Assembly (NCBI GenBank): GCA_023392515.1
Contig: JAEVYX010000105.1
Location: 1 to 16,844, forward strand
Origin: Bacillota bacterium
GTDB lineage: Bacteria; Bacillota; Clostridia; Christensenellales; Aristaeellaceae
Length of the DNA: 16,844 bases
Direction of reading: 5' to 3'
Positions 1 to 6,875 of the stretch are shown piece by piece (the first letter of the stretch is position 1; every line of letters begins with the position of its first letter). A program made the translations under genes and the position numbers. The notes beneath the pieces are model-generated. The model was given only the letters and a program-made list of their open reading frames with translations, was not told the origin of the DNA and did no database searches.

Positions 1-10
1 GACTTTAAAT

Positions 11-142
11 CCGAAGCCAGCGACATGTGCGGTGGCTTCGGAAGCCTTGCACAGCAAGGTTTCCTTACACCCTTCACCGGCCGTGAGCATGGCTCACAGG
101 TGAAGGGTGCAGACTCGAAAAAGCGGCGTAGCCACTTTTTCG
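11..142. repeat. Chain of four tandem hairpins (structured intergenic block)
   Basis: Four inverted repeats follow each other almost without gaps. The arms are 11-19 with 33-41 (CCGAAGCCA/TGGCTTCGG), 40-50 with 54-64 (11 pairs, one G-U, ACA loop), 68-78 with 99-109 (CACCCTTCACC and its exact complement, enclosing a second stem 83-88/92-97), and 115-127 with 131-143 (TCGAAAAAG-type arms, one C-A mismatch, GTA loop). A fifth hairpin follows at 143-185. A 64-codon reading frame at 25-219 crosses all of them, has no ribosome binding site, and is forced by the palindromes, so I do not call a gene. The block could be a multi-hairpin RNA, the 3' end of a transcript from outside the window, or a dispersed intergenic repeat. 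Only the pairing is seen; the role is unknown. Confidence 0.6.
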
Positions 143-185
143 ACACGCTAACACGTCACGGCTTGCCGGGGCGTGTTTCCTTTTT
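143..185 (+). terminator. Probable Rho-independent terminator closing the hairpin block
   Basis: Arms AACACG (150-155) and CGTGTT (172-177) pair around an inner CGG/CCG stem (159-161/166-168). The run TTTCCTTTTT (176-185) follows directly. An alternative outer pairing is ACACGC 143-148 with GCGTGT 171-176. This would end a plus-strand transcript entering from the left edge. The T-run is interrupted by CC, so its strength is uncertain. Confidence 0.5.
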
Positions 186-224
186 GCTGATCTTGTTCCC
201 TGGTATAGGCAGCCTATAGGAAGT

Positions 225-953
225 TTATGCGCTGTAGGATGTTAGAGACGCTTTTGCGCCAGTTGCGTGATTGACAAGGTCCAGGGATATCTTTCCATCC
301 TTGATTTCAATGATCCGGTCGGTCTTTTGGGCAATCCTCCGGTCATGGGTGATGATCAGGAATGTTGTTTTGTATTTCTCATTAATATCCCGCAGGATGT
401 CATATACGGCTTCAGTGGATTCCGAATCAAGGTTTCCGGTTGGTTCATCCGCCAGTATGATCTTGGGGTTGTTGATCAGCGCGCGGGCAATGGCGGTGCG
501 CTGCTGCTGCCCGCCCGACATTTTGGTGGCCTTGTTGTTGATGACCTTCCCAAGACCCATAAGGTCCATCAAATCAAGCGCGCGCTGACGGATTTCCGGG
601 GTGATCCTGCCGTTTTTAATTCGCCAAGGCATCAATACATTTTCATAGGCTGTGAACTCAGGCAGCAGATAGTGGAACTGGAAAACGAACCCGATTGTTT
701 CATTCCGCAATTCCGCCAATGCGTTCTTGGACATGCGGTCGGTTCTGGTCTCATTGATGTAAATTTCACCGGATGTGGGGCGGTCCAAGGTGCCAATGAT
801 ATTGAGTAGCGTGCTTTTGCCAGAGCCGGACGCGCCGATGAAGGCATTAAAGGAATGGGGTGCAATGTCAAGACTCACATCGGTCAGCACCTGTGTTTTG
901 ACTTCCTTGCCATAAACTTTGTTGATGTTTGCAAGCTTAATGATGCTATCCAT
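225..953 (-). CDS. ABC transporter ATP-binding protein, LolD/MacB-type
   Basis: This 242-aa cytoplasmic ATPase powers the FtsX-type permease encoded just upstream. All ABC motifs are present: Walker A GASGSGKST at residues 40-48, Q-loop Q92, signature MSGGQQQR at 145-152, Walker B IILADE at 165-170, D-loop NLDSE at 174-178 and the switch His in ITHD at 203. The spacing and the LADEPTGNLDS stretch are typical of the LolD/MacB/FtsE group, which drives mechanotransmission or extrusion of lipids, peptides or antibiotics rather than import. The ATG overlaps the permease stop by 8 nt, and its Shine-Dalgarno GGAGG lies inside the last permease codons, so the two are translationally coupled. About 20 residues after the last conserved strand are not conserved-looking. 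The substrate cannot be read from the sequence. It is the last gene of the operon. Confidence 0.93.
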   Translation of the reverse strand: MDSIIKLANINKVYGKEVKTQVLTDVSLDIAPHSFNAFIGASGSGKSTLLNIIGTLDRPTSGEIYINETRTDRMSKNALAELRNETIGFVFQFHYLLPEFTAYENVLMPWRIKNGRITPEIRQRALDLMDLMGLGKVINNKATKMSGGQQQRTAIARALINNPKIILADEPTGNLDSESTEAVYDILRDINEKYKTTFLIITHDRRIAQKTDRIIEIKDGKISLDLVNHATGAKASLTSYSA

Positions 954-2097
954 TTTTAATTACCTCCATGGGGTCAAGTTTGGCAGAGCGTCTTGCCGGC
1001 ACCAGAGCGGCCAGTGTGGCTGCAACCAGTGCAATAATAGCCGATACGGAAATGAACTGCGGGTCAATCAGCAAAGCGACCACAGGCGTCCCATCCGGTT
1101 TGAGAGCAAACTTCATAAAAGACGCTGCGAGCCCCAATCCAAAGAGCACGCCAAGCATTGCGCCGAACAAGCCCAGAATGAACCCCTGGGAAAGAAAGAT
1201 CAGGCTGGCGGTTCGGTTCTTGATACCCATTGCCTTCAAAATACCCAGCTGCCTGGACTTTTGCATGACAGAAATGGCAAGCACGCTGGCAATGCCGAGG
1301 ATGACAGATACCATTACAAAAACCTGGATCATCAGGCTGGATATGCTCTGCCCGTTCAGGCCGCTGAGCAGAGATGCATTCAGGTCTTTCCAGTTTTCGG
1401 CCTTCAGGTCCTCCGGCAAAATGGCTGCTATATTTGTCTCAATCTTGTCCGCATCAAAGGGGTCTTCAAGCTGCATCTCAATGGCTGTAATGGCGCCGCC
1501 ATAGCCGAAAACCTCTTGAACAAGGCCAATATTTGTAATTGCCCAGGATTTGTTGAGGCTGGTCACCTTCAGGTCATATATTCCCGAAACCCGAACCTCT
1601 TTCAAACTGCCCAGCGGCGTTAAAACCGTGACGGCATCGCCAACGGCCAGGCCCGATTCCTGCATGAGTTCTTTCCCCAGCATTACTTCATCGCCTGCCG
1701 GGAATGAACCCTCCAAAATGCCGCTTTTCAGTTTATATATCCCGTCGGCTTTGTCTAAGGAAAGGCCGCGAACAAGCACTGGATAGACTTCCTCCTCATG
1801 TCGAAGAAAACCGGATGCATCGGCGGCAGGGGATACTTGGGTCAGGCCGCTTGTTGCGGATATTTTCTCCATGAGTGCCTCCTGGTCATGGATCAGCCCG
1901 CTGCGCTCCTTGGCCTTTACGGTGATTTGAGAGGAACTTCCAATGGTTGTGTCCACAAGGCTTTTTTGAAGCCCAGTAATCAATGAACCAATAAACACCT
2001 GTACGGAGACACCAATGGCAATGCCCAGGATGATTAGCAAGGTCTGCCCTTTATTGGAGGAAAGAAACCTCCAGGCAATCTTAATGGCTGTCTTCAT
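946..2097 (-). CDS. FtsX-family ABC permease, LolC/MacB-like
   Basis: This is an inner-membrane subunit of a type VII (MacB/LolCDE-like) ABC transporter. One N-terminal membrane segment (about residues 19-42) is followed by a roughly 200-residue extracytoplasmic MacB-PCD-like domain. Three more segments then form the FtsX domain (about 253-279, 296-330, 352-372). The hallmark stretches SRQLGILKAMG and PARRSAKLDPMEVIKNG are both present. I place the start at the ATG whose first base is 2097. The run GAGAGGTG sits 6 nt before it, while the in-frame GTG (2106) and ATG (2103) overlap or abut that site. The resulting 383-aa protein overlaps the end of the B12-binding gene by 17 nt, and its own stop overlaps the ATPase start by 8 nt. 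This is a tight three-gene unit. In a monoderm host such pumps usually export peptides or antimicrobials; the substrate here is unknown. Confidence 0.9.
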   Translation of the reverse strand: MKTAIKIAWRFLSSNKGQTLLIILGIAIGVSVQVFIGSLITGLQKSLVDTTIGSSSQITVKAKERSGLIHDQEALMEKISATSGLTQVSPAADASGFLRHEEEVYPVLVRGLSLDKADGIYKLKSGILEGSFPAGDEVMLGKELMQESGLAVGDAVTVLTPLGSLKEVRVSGIYDLKVTSLNKSWAITNIGLVQEVFGYGGAITAIEMQLEDPFDADKIETNIAAILPEDLKAENWKDLNASLLSGLNGQSISSLMIQVFVMVSVILGIASVLAISVMQKSRQLGILKAMGIKNRTASLIFLSQGFILGLFGAMLGVLFGLGLAASFMKFALKPDGTPVVALLIDPQFISVSAIIALVAATLAALVPARRSAKLDPMEVIKNG

Positions 2098-2761
2098 GCG
2101 CATCACCTCTCAGGTCCATAATATCTTTGAAGGAGTTCACAATTCCGTCAGCATGAAAATCAGCGTATGTGCGGCCGGTGTGCTTGAACGCGCTGCCGCT
2201 TACCAAAACTTTAACGTCCTTTTCAATCTCCTGCTTTAACTCGGGTATGATCTTCTCCAGCATGACAAGGTTAAAGTAATTCGAAACGCTAATATCAATG
2301 ATGTCTGGTTTCAAATATCTTGCCGCTGAAATAATGTTTGACTTTGGGGTATTGCTGCCGATGTACAATACATCATATCCCGCAATTGTAAAGAAATCTG
2401 CGCCCATCCGAGCACCCAGGTCATGATACTCCTCTTCAGGACAAACAAGCATAACCTTTTGCTGAAAATTCGGCAGGCAGTATTTTTCCCTTTCCTTCAG
2501 CACATGGGGAAGCGCTGATTCAATCACGCTTCGGACGATATTTGTCATGACATGCTCACGCCAAATCAGGTCGTGCTCTTTATCTCTGCCAACCAGAATG
2601 CGGTTCAGGGATGGGGCAAGAATCCCTTCGTAGAGTTCAGGAATGGTGGCAGTGCCTTCATCCAATAGGGATAAGGCATACCTCACCGCTTCCAGCCTGT
2701 CATACCTTTCAAGATGACCTGTAAAAATGTCCAAGATACTTTGCAAATAATCCGCCGTCAT
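2081..2761 (-). CDS. Stand-alone cobalamin-binding protein (CarH-like B12 module without DNA-binding domain)
   Basis: This 226-aa protein has a helical cap (about residues 1-95) followed by a Rossmann-like B12-binding domain (about 100-215). The B12 domain shows the E-x-H-x-x-G loop as E111-Y-H113-D-L-G116, where H113 would be the lower axial cobalt ligand. SVS at 158-160 and a GSAF turn near 189-192 fit the nucleotide-tail groove. The cap keeps the Glu-His pair of the CarH W-x9-EH motif (E69, H70), but the tryptophan position is Arg59. There is no MerR-type helix-turn-helix and no methyltransferase domain, so it is more likely a sensor or adaptor than a whole repressor or enzyme. A perfect AGGAGG lies 7 nt before the ATG. 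It sits between a small unknown gene and an ABC exporter, suggesting that it senses B12, light or redox state for that operon (inference). It could also be a corrinoid carrier protein. Confidence 0.8.
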   Translation of the reverse strand: MTADYLQSILDIFTGHLERYDRLEAVRYALSLLDEGTATIPELYEGILAPSLNRILVGRDKEHDLIWREHVMTNIVRSVIESALPHVLKEREKYCLPNFQQKVMLVCPEEEYHDLGARMGADFFTIAGYDVLYIGSNTPKSNIISAARYLKPDIIDISVSNYFNLVMLEKIIPELKQEIEKDVKVLVSGSAFKHTGRTYADFHADGIVNSFKDIMDLRGDAHEDSH

Positions 2762-2800
2762 GGTTCAACCTCCTGCCTCCGATTGTGGGTGCTGATAATT

Positions 2801-2812
2801 CCGAAATTTCGG
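2801..2812. promoter_or_regulatory. Perfect 12-bp palindrome in the leader of the B12-binding gene
   Basis: CCGAAATTTCGG is a perfect dyad located about 40 nt upstream of the B12-binding protein start, inside the 73-nt gap after the small upstream gene. It could be a protein-binding site or a chance palindrome; no -10 or -35 pair fits around it. Confidence 0.25.
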
Positions 2813-2818
2813 TTTACA

Positions 2819-2847
2819 GGAATGGATTGATCCGTCAAGTCCATTCC
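2819..2847 (-). promoter_or_regulatory. Intercistronic hairpin over the stop codon of the 76-aa gene
   Basis: On the minus strand, arm GGAATGGAcTTGA pairs with TCAATCCATTCC around a CGGA loop: 12 pairs with one bulged base. The TGA stop (2835-2837) lies in the 5' arm and loop, so ribosomes finishing the small gene would melt it. No T-run follows, so it is not an intrinsic terminator. Processing, mRNA stability or translational coupling are possible roles (inference). Confidence 0.4.
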
Positions 2848-3065
2848 ATAAATATCGTTTCACAGGCAGCTATCATGGCACGCAGTGCACTTTCTTTGGA
2901 TTCACTTCTGCCGAGCCAATTGTTGCCCTGCTGTATATACAAGCTTTGCAATAGCCCATCAAGATACTCTTTTGTAAATTGTGGGTCTGTTGTTTTGCGC
3001 AGCATCAAGAAGGCATAATCGTTTTGAAAAGACTCCTCATACACTTTGTCCAAACAGTCATCCAT
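2835..3065 (-). CDS. Small conserved-looking protein of unknown function, first gene of the B12/ABC operon
   Basis: I do not recognise this 76-aa protein. It is soluble, mixed charged, and probably mostly helical, with no signal peptide, membrane segment, Cys-rich site or HTH that I can see. The central stretch LLQSLYIQQGNNWLGRSE is rich in aromatic and polar residues and looks like a conserved core. I chose the ATG at 3065 because GAGGTG lies 9 nt before it. A longer frame from the ATG at 3092 would place that ribosome binding site inside the gene and lacks one of its own. It precedes the B12-binding gene by 73 nt, a gap that contains a strong hairpin, and is probably transcribed from the promoter at 3133-3161. 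The context suggests a partner of the B12 protein, but nothing in the sequence shows this. Confidence 0.65.
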   Translation of the reverse strand: MDDCLDKVYEESFQNDYAFLMLRKTTDPQFTKEYLDGLLQSLYIQQGNNWLGRSESKESALRAMIAACETIFMEWT

Positions 3066-3132
3066 AAGGAAACTCACCTCTTTGCGCTGCATTCCGCGGC
3101 ATGCTAGCGGGCCTTTTTACCTCTGTTCTTAT

Positions 3133-3161
3133 AACATATAAACAATCTCTGCTGAGTTCAA
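3133..3161 (-). promoter_or_regulatory. Promoter of the B12/ABC operon
   Basis: On the minus strand TTGAAC (3156-3161) is followed after 17 nt by TATGTT (3133-3138). This matches a housekeeping sigma factor site moderately well (4/6 in the -10). It would start RNA near 3126, about 60 nt upstream of the small gene. Confidence 0.45.
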
Positions 3162-3241
3162 ACAGTAGAAGAAAAGAAATTGGGATTTTGAAGCATTGTG
3201 GTGCCCGGCAGCCTGTATGTTTCTTTTCCCCGGCTATGTGG

Positions 3242-3247
3242 TAGAAT
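3242..3247 (+). promoter_or_regulatory. Possible extended -10 promoter for uvsE
   Basis: TGG-TAGAAT reads as an extended -10 element (TGn plus 5/6 match to TATAAT). The -35 position, 17 nt upstream, is poor (TGTTTC). It would give a leader of about 115 nt before the ATG at 3371. It lies back to back with the promoter of the B12/ABC operon, about 100 bp away. Confidence 0.3.
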
Positions 3248-3370
3248 GATTTTATGGGAACGGACCAAGGCGATCTGCAGTGGGTGCCCGCAAAGTCATC
3301 TTTGCCGGCCTGCACGGAAAGGTGTCTTTATTCCCGCAGCCCTTAACCTTTACCTTACGGAGCGTGAAAA

Positions 3371-4663
3371 ATGCCTATCGGCTATGCGTGTATTGCGCTT
3401 GGAGTGCCAAATACGGCAATAAAAAAGTGCCTCATCAAAAATGCGGATGAGGCACACCTGCACGCACTGATTCGCAGCAATATTTCTGCGCTGGGGAACA
3501 TGATAGCGTACAACATCAAAAACGGCATCCGCCTGTTCCGCATCAGTTCGGATATCATACCCTTCGCATCCAGCCCGGTAAACACCATTCCCTGGGCACA
3601 AATCTATGGCGAAAGGCTTGCCGCCCTAGGCCGGAAAGCGCAGGAAAGCGGCATGCGCTTATCCATGCACCCGGGACAGTATACGGTGCTTAATTCGCCC
3701 AATATGCAGACTGCAGAAAATGCGATAAGGGAACTGGAATACCACGCATTGTTTCTTGACTGCCTTGGTGTGAATGCTGCGAGCAAGATTATTTTGCATG
3801 TCGGAGGCGCATATGGTGACAAGCAAGAGGCCATGCGCTGCTTTGCTGAGCGGTATCAAGGCCTGAGCGACCGTGTGAAGGCGCGTTTGGTTATCGAAAA
3901 CGACGACAAAGTCTACAACATTCAGGATGTGCTGGAAATTGGCCTCAAAAACCGGATTCCTGTGGTCTTTGACAACCTGCATCATTTGACAAACCCTTGC
4001 GCTGATTCCACCAGCGAAAAGGATTGGATCATAGCATGCGCCAGAACATGGTCACATGAAGACGGCCGGCAGAAAATTCATTACTCGCAGCCGGATCATG
4101 GAAAGAAGCATGGCGCGCACTCCTTAAGTATTGGGATTGACGAATTTCTGCACTTCTACAGGAGCTTGGGCGATACAAAGCCGGATATCATGCTGGAGGT
4201 GAAGGACAAAAACATATCTGCAGTCAAGTGTATGCTGTGCACTGATGAGAAGAAGAGTATCGGTGCTTTGGAGCATGAATGGGGGCGTTACAAGTATCTG
4301 GTGCTGGAACGATCCCAGCAAATATATCAGCAGATCCGGCGTCTGCTAAAAAATAAGGCGGCACATCCTGCAGCGGAATTTTTCCGTCTTACGGAGGCAG
4401 CGCTGGGCCAGTCTGTTCAGGCGGGAAATGCCATAAATGCTGCAATGCATGTGTGGGGATACTTCAAGGATGATGCTCTAGTACGTCAGAAAACCGACAT
4501 TCTCAAAACCTTGGACAGCTGTGCCGCGGGAAAGGCATCATTTGCATCCCTGAAACGAAAGCTGTATGCACTGTCGGAGAGCTATAGGCAGGATTATTTG
4601 CTGGAATCCTATTATTTTGTACAGCAGTATGATAAAGAATCCGGGCATGATGACGGCATGTGA
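3371..4663 (+). CDS. uvsE: UV damage endonuclease UvsE with a DUF1722-like C-terminal extension
   Basis: This 430-aa protein belongs to the UVDE family, TIM-barrel metalloenzymes that nick DNA 5' of UV photoproducts and other lesions to start a repair path independent of UvrABC. The metal-site residues line up with the family: H100 in HPGQY (100-104), H143 in ILHVGG, E176 in VIENDD, D201 and H204 in DNLHH, K235 and H237 in KIHYS (the lysine is carboxylated in known members), and E276 in MLEVKDK. The barrel ends near residue 300. The last 130 residues look like DUF1722: RYKYLVLE, then the NAINAAMHVWGYFK block near 353-366, and a YLLESYYF end. Plain UvsE is about 300-320 aa. GGAG lies 8 nt before the ATG. 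The gene is divergent from the B12/ABC operon and is followed by a strong terminator. Confidence 0.93.
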   Translation: MPIGYACIALGVPNTAIKKCLIKNADEAHLHALIRSNISALGNMIAYNIKNGIRLFRISSDIIPFASSPVNTIPWAQIYGERLAALGRKAQESGMRLSMHPGQYTVLNSPNMQTAENAIRELEYHALFLDCLGVNAASKIILHVGGAYGDKQEAMRCFAERYQGLSDRVKARLVIENDDKVYNIQDVLEIGLKNRIPVVFDNLHHLTNPCADSTSEKDWIIACARTWSHEDGRQKIHYSQPDHGKKHGAHSLSIGIDEFLHFYRSLGDTKPDIMLEVKDKNISAVKCMLCTDEKKSIGALEHEWGRYKYLVLERSQQIYQQIRRLLKNKAAHPAAEFFRLTEAALGQSVQAGNAINAAMHVWGYFKDDALVRQKTDILKTLDSCAAGKASFASLKRKLYALSESYRQDYLLESYYFVQQYDKESGHDDGM

Positions 4664-4718
4664 ATTTTGTGGATGCCCAGCACATCAATATAGCAGAATG
4701 TAAGCCCAGTCTTTCAAA

Positions 4719-4768
4719 ATAAAGGGGCTGCCTCCCGCAATACGTTTGCTTGAGACAGCCCCTTTTCT
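4719..4768. terminator. Bidirectional terminator between uvsE and the HAD gene
   Basis: AAAGGGGCTG (4721-4730) pairs perfectly with CAGCCCCTTT (4756-4765), and CTC/GAG adds to the stem. T-rich sequence follows on the plus strand (TTTTCTATTT) and, on the minus strand, TTTATTTTG. It closes the converging uvsE (+) and serS-HAD (-) transcripts. Confidence 0.85.
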
Positions 4769-4800
4769 ATTTGTTCATATCCTCAGAATGGAAAAGAGAT

Positions 4801-5484
4801 TTACCCCCGGCAAAAATCCAGGCAAACCCGATACAATTCATCTACCGTGGCGGCTTTCCTGTCCGCCTCTGCCCACTCTTCCTCCGAGCCATAGCCATAG
4901 CAGGCGGCAACCGTATAAAGCCCGTTTTTCCGCCCGGCAAGGATATCGCCCATTTTGTCTCCAACCATCATGGTCCGGCAGGACCCCGCTTTATCCATGA
5001 TATGGCGCACCAGCACTTCTTTATTCTGGCCGGGTATCTGGCCCATTACATAGGTAAAATTCTGAGCCATATTCAGTATCCCAAGGCTTTGCTTGATATA
5101 CTCGGGCCTTCCGTTGCTGGCGATGGCTAAATATGCCCTTTCGCTTAATGCGGATAGCATCTGCGGAATACCCGGAAAAGCCCGCTGCCAGAGGGGGAGT
5201 ATGTTCATCTGCATTTCACCCCGAATCCGGCAAAACTGTCCCTGCAGTTCCTCGGGCAGGCCCAGCAATACCGCGGCTTCCTCGTGGGAGGGGCCATTGC
5301 ACTTTTCCAGTATGGATCTTTGGGGAACAGGCAGCCCCAGCGTTTGATAAGTTTGAATAAGCTCCTCCACGCAAAGCCCCATGCTGTCGGCAATCGTTCC
5401 GTCAAAGTCGAAAATAATCAGTGGGAGGCTTTGCATTACTTGTCCCCCAGGCGCTGCCTGATAATAAACCGATCCGCCTTGCAC
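4801..5484 (-). CDS. HAD-superfamily phosphatase, phosphoglycolate phosphatase-like
   Basis: This is a 227-aa soluble hydrolase with all four HAD motifs. The nucleophile motif is DFDGTIADS with D26 and D28, the phosphate-binding S123-N124 lies in IASNG, the lysine is near K155 (GQNKEVL), and G175-D176 with D180 lies in MVGDKMGD. The roughly 70-residue helical cap between motifs I and II fits the Gph/PgmB-like C1 group. The substrate cannot be assigned. It starts 12 nt after the serS stop and shares its T-box-controlled transcript. Two starts are possible: the GTG at 5484 has GGGAGGG 7 nt upstream, while the ATG at 5436 has only GGGGGA but gives the usual short N-terminus before the first motif (211 aa). 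I list the longer one with modest confidence in the start. Confidence 0.85.
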   Translation of the reverse strand: MQGGSVYYQAAPGGQVMQSLPLIIFDFDGTIADSMGLCVEELIQTYQTLGLPVPQRSILEKCNGPSHEEAAVLLGLPEELQGQFCRIRGEMQMNILPLWQRAFPGIPQMLSALSERAYLAIASNGRPEYIKQSLGILNMAQNFTYVMGQIPGQNKEVLVRHIMDKAGSCRTMMVGDKMGDILAGRKNGLYTVAACYGYGSEEEWAEADRKAATVDELYRVCLDFCRG

Positions 5485-5496
5485 CGGTTTCCCTCC

Positions 5497-6765
5497 CTAT
5501 TTTTTTGCGATTTTGTCCGTGCCCATATAAGGCACCAGGGCTTCGGGAATGGTGACGGTGCCGTCCTCATTTTGATAATTTTCCAGAATAGCCGCCACCG
5601 TACGGCCGACTGCCACGCCGCTGCCGTTTAAGGTATGAGCCAGCTGGGGCTTGTCTTTGGCTGATTCCCTGTAGCGGATGCCTGCCCGGCGGGCTTGGAA
5701 ATCCTCACAGTTTGAGCAGCTGGAAATTTCAACATAGCGGCCATAGCTGGGCATCCACACTTCAATATCATACGTCTTGGCGGCGGAAAAGCCCATATCC
5801 CCGGTGCTCAAGCATACAACACGGTGGGGCAGGCCCAGCAATTCCAGCACTTTCTGGGCTTCCAGCGTCATGCTTTCCAATTCCTCATAGCTTTGCTCGG
5901 GCTTGGTGATCTTCACCATTTCCACCTTGTTGAACTGATGCTGGCGGATAAGCCCGCGGGTATCCCGTCCGGCACTGCCAGCCTCCGCCCTGAAGCAGGT
6001 GGAATAGGCGCAATGGCGGATGGGAAGCAGGGCACCATCCAGTATCATATCCCTGTACATGTTTGTCACGGGGACCTCGGCGGTGGGGATCAGGAAGGTA
6101 TCCTGATCGACCTTGTAGGCATCCTCTTCAAACTTGGGCAGCTGTCCGGTGCCGGTCATGCTGGCCCGGTTGACCATATAAGGAGGATACACTTCTTCAT
6201 AGCCCGCCGCTGCATGGGTGTTCAAAAAGAAATTGATGATAGCCCGCTCCAGGCGTGCGCCCAGTCCGCGGTAAAAGGTAAACCTGGCTCCGGAGACCTT
6301 GGCGGCGGTATCAAAATCCAGGATGCCAAGGTCGGTGCCGATATCCCAGTGGGCTTTGGGCTCCCAGGGGAACACACGGGGGGGTCCCCAACGGCGTACT
6401 TCCACGTTGTCCTTGTCATCCCGGCCTAGGGGAACGCTTTGATGGGGGAAGTTGGGCACTGTGAGCAGGAATTGCTCCATCTCCTGATCGATGGCCCGAA
6501 TCTCTTCGTCCAGCCGAGCAATTTCATCACCCACCTGCCTCATTTCGTCCATCAGGGGCTGGGCGTCGGCACCGGTGCGTTTCAGGGCTGCAATTTCCTT
6601 GCTAGCGGCATTTCTGCGGCTTTTGAGGGTTTCGGTTTTTGCCAAAAGGTCACGGCGCTTTTCATCTGCGCCAAGGAAATCCGATAAGGATATATCCTTG
6701 CCCCTGGCAGCCAATGCATCCTTCAGTTCCTGAGGGTTTTGACGAATTCTGCGAAGATCCAGCAT
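5497..6765 (-). CDS. serS: Seryl-tRNA synthetase
   Basis: This class II aminoacyl-tRNA synthetase charges tRNA-Ser (and tRNA-Sec where present) with serine in the cytoplasm. The 422-aa length is normal. An N-terminal coiled-coil arm for the tRNA long variable arm occupies about residues 30-100. The TAE loop (228-230) binds serine. Motif 2 runs from FRAEAG at 258 to FNKVE at 282, and motif 3 contains the LNGSGVAVGRT stretch at 379-389 with its ATP-binding arginine. GGAGG lies 8 nt before the ATG. Expression is governed by the upstream T-box leader, which reads the charging state of tRNA-Ser, and a HAD phosphatase gene follows in the same operon. Confidence 0.98.
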   Translation of the reverse strand: MLDLRRIRQNPQELKDALAARGKDISLSDFLGADEKRRDLLAKTETLKSRRNAASKEIAALKRTGADAQPLMDEMRQVGDEIARLDEEIRAIDQEMEQFLLTVPNFPHQSVPLGRDDKDNVEVRRWGPPRVFPWEPKAHWDIGTDLGILDFDTAAKVSGARFTFYRGLGARLERAIINFFLNTHAAAGYEEVYPPYMVNRASMTGTGQLPKFEEDAYKVDQDTFLIPTAEVPVTNMYRDMILDGALLPIRHCAYSTCFRAEAGSAGRDTRGLIRQHQFNKVEMVKITKPEQSYEELESMTLEAQKVLELLGLPHRVVCLSTGDMGFSAAKTYDIEVWMPSYGRYVEISSCSNCEDFQARRAGIRYRESAKDKPQLAHTLNGSGVAVGRTVAAILENYQNEDGTVTIPEALVPYMGTDKIAKK

Positions 6766-6780
6766 CAGTTTTTCCTCCCT

Positions 6781-6795
6781 GCGGCCATAGGCCGC
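6781..6795 (-). promoter_or_regulatory. Small hairpin just upstream of the serS ribosome binding site
   Basis: GCGGCC and GGCCGC form a perfect 6-bp stem with a 3-nt loop, ending directly before the GGGAGG of serS. It lies after the T-box terminator, so it is present in full-length mRNA. It might shape the 5' end of a processed transcript or be incidental. Confidence 0.3.
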
Positions 6796-6831
6796 TGCTT
6801 ATTCCGGGCAATACGGGGGTTTCCCGGTGAA

Positions 6832-6875
6832 AAGAAAAAGCCGCCCCTTTCAAGTGTTGCCACTTAAAGGGACGG
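6832..6875 (-). terminator. T-box-controlled terminator of serS
   Basis: On the minus strand CCGTCCCTTTAAGTG (6861-6875) pairs with CACTTGAAAGGGGCGG (6841-6856) around a GCAA loop and is followed by CTTTTTCTTTT. The 5' arm lies just downstream of the T-box bulge sequence, so antiterminator pairing would block it when uncharged tRNA-Ser is bound. Confidence 0.85.

Noticed and set aside
204..218. TATAGGC-A-GCCTATA palindrome just after the ABC operon, considered as its terminator
   Set aside because: Short stem and no T-run on the minus strand; I see no clear terminator for this operon.
25..219. 64-codon plus-strand reading frame in the hairpin block
   Set aside because: It is built from palindrome arms, has no ribosome binding site and ends in the terminator-like hairpin.
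267..809. 180-codon plus-strand frame
   Set aside because: Lies opposite the ABC ATPase, which has all family motifs.
919..1623. 234-codon plus-strand frame
   Set aside because: Antisense to the FtsX permease, composition unlike a real protein (many Gln, Asn, His, Cys), no ribosome binding site.
3198..3422. 74-codon frame before uvsE
   Set aside because: Crosses the uvsE promoter and start, lacks a ribosome binding site, no family resemblance.
5824..6429. 201-codon plus-strand frame
   Set aside because: Antisense to serS, Gly/His/Gln rich shadow frame.
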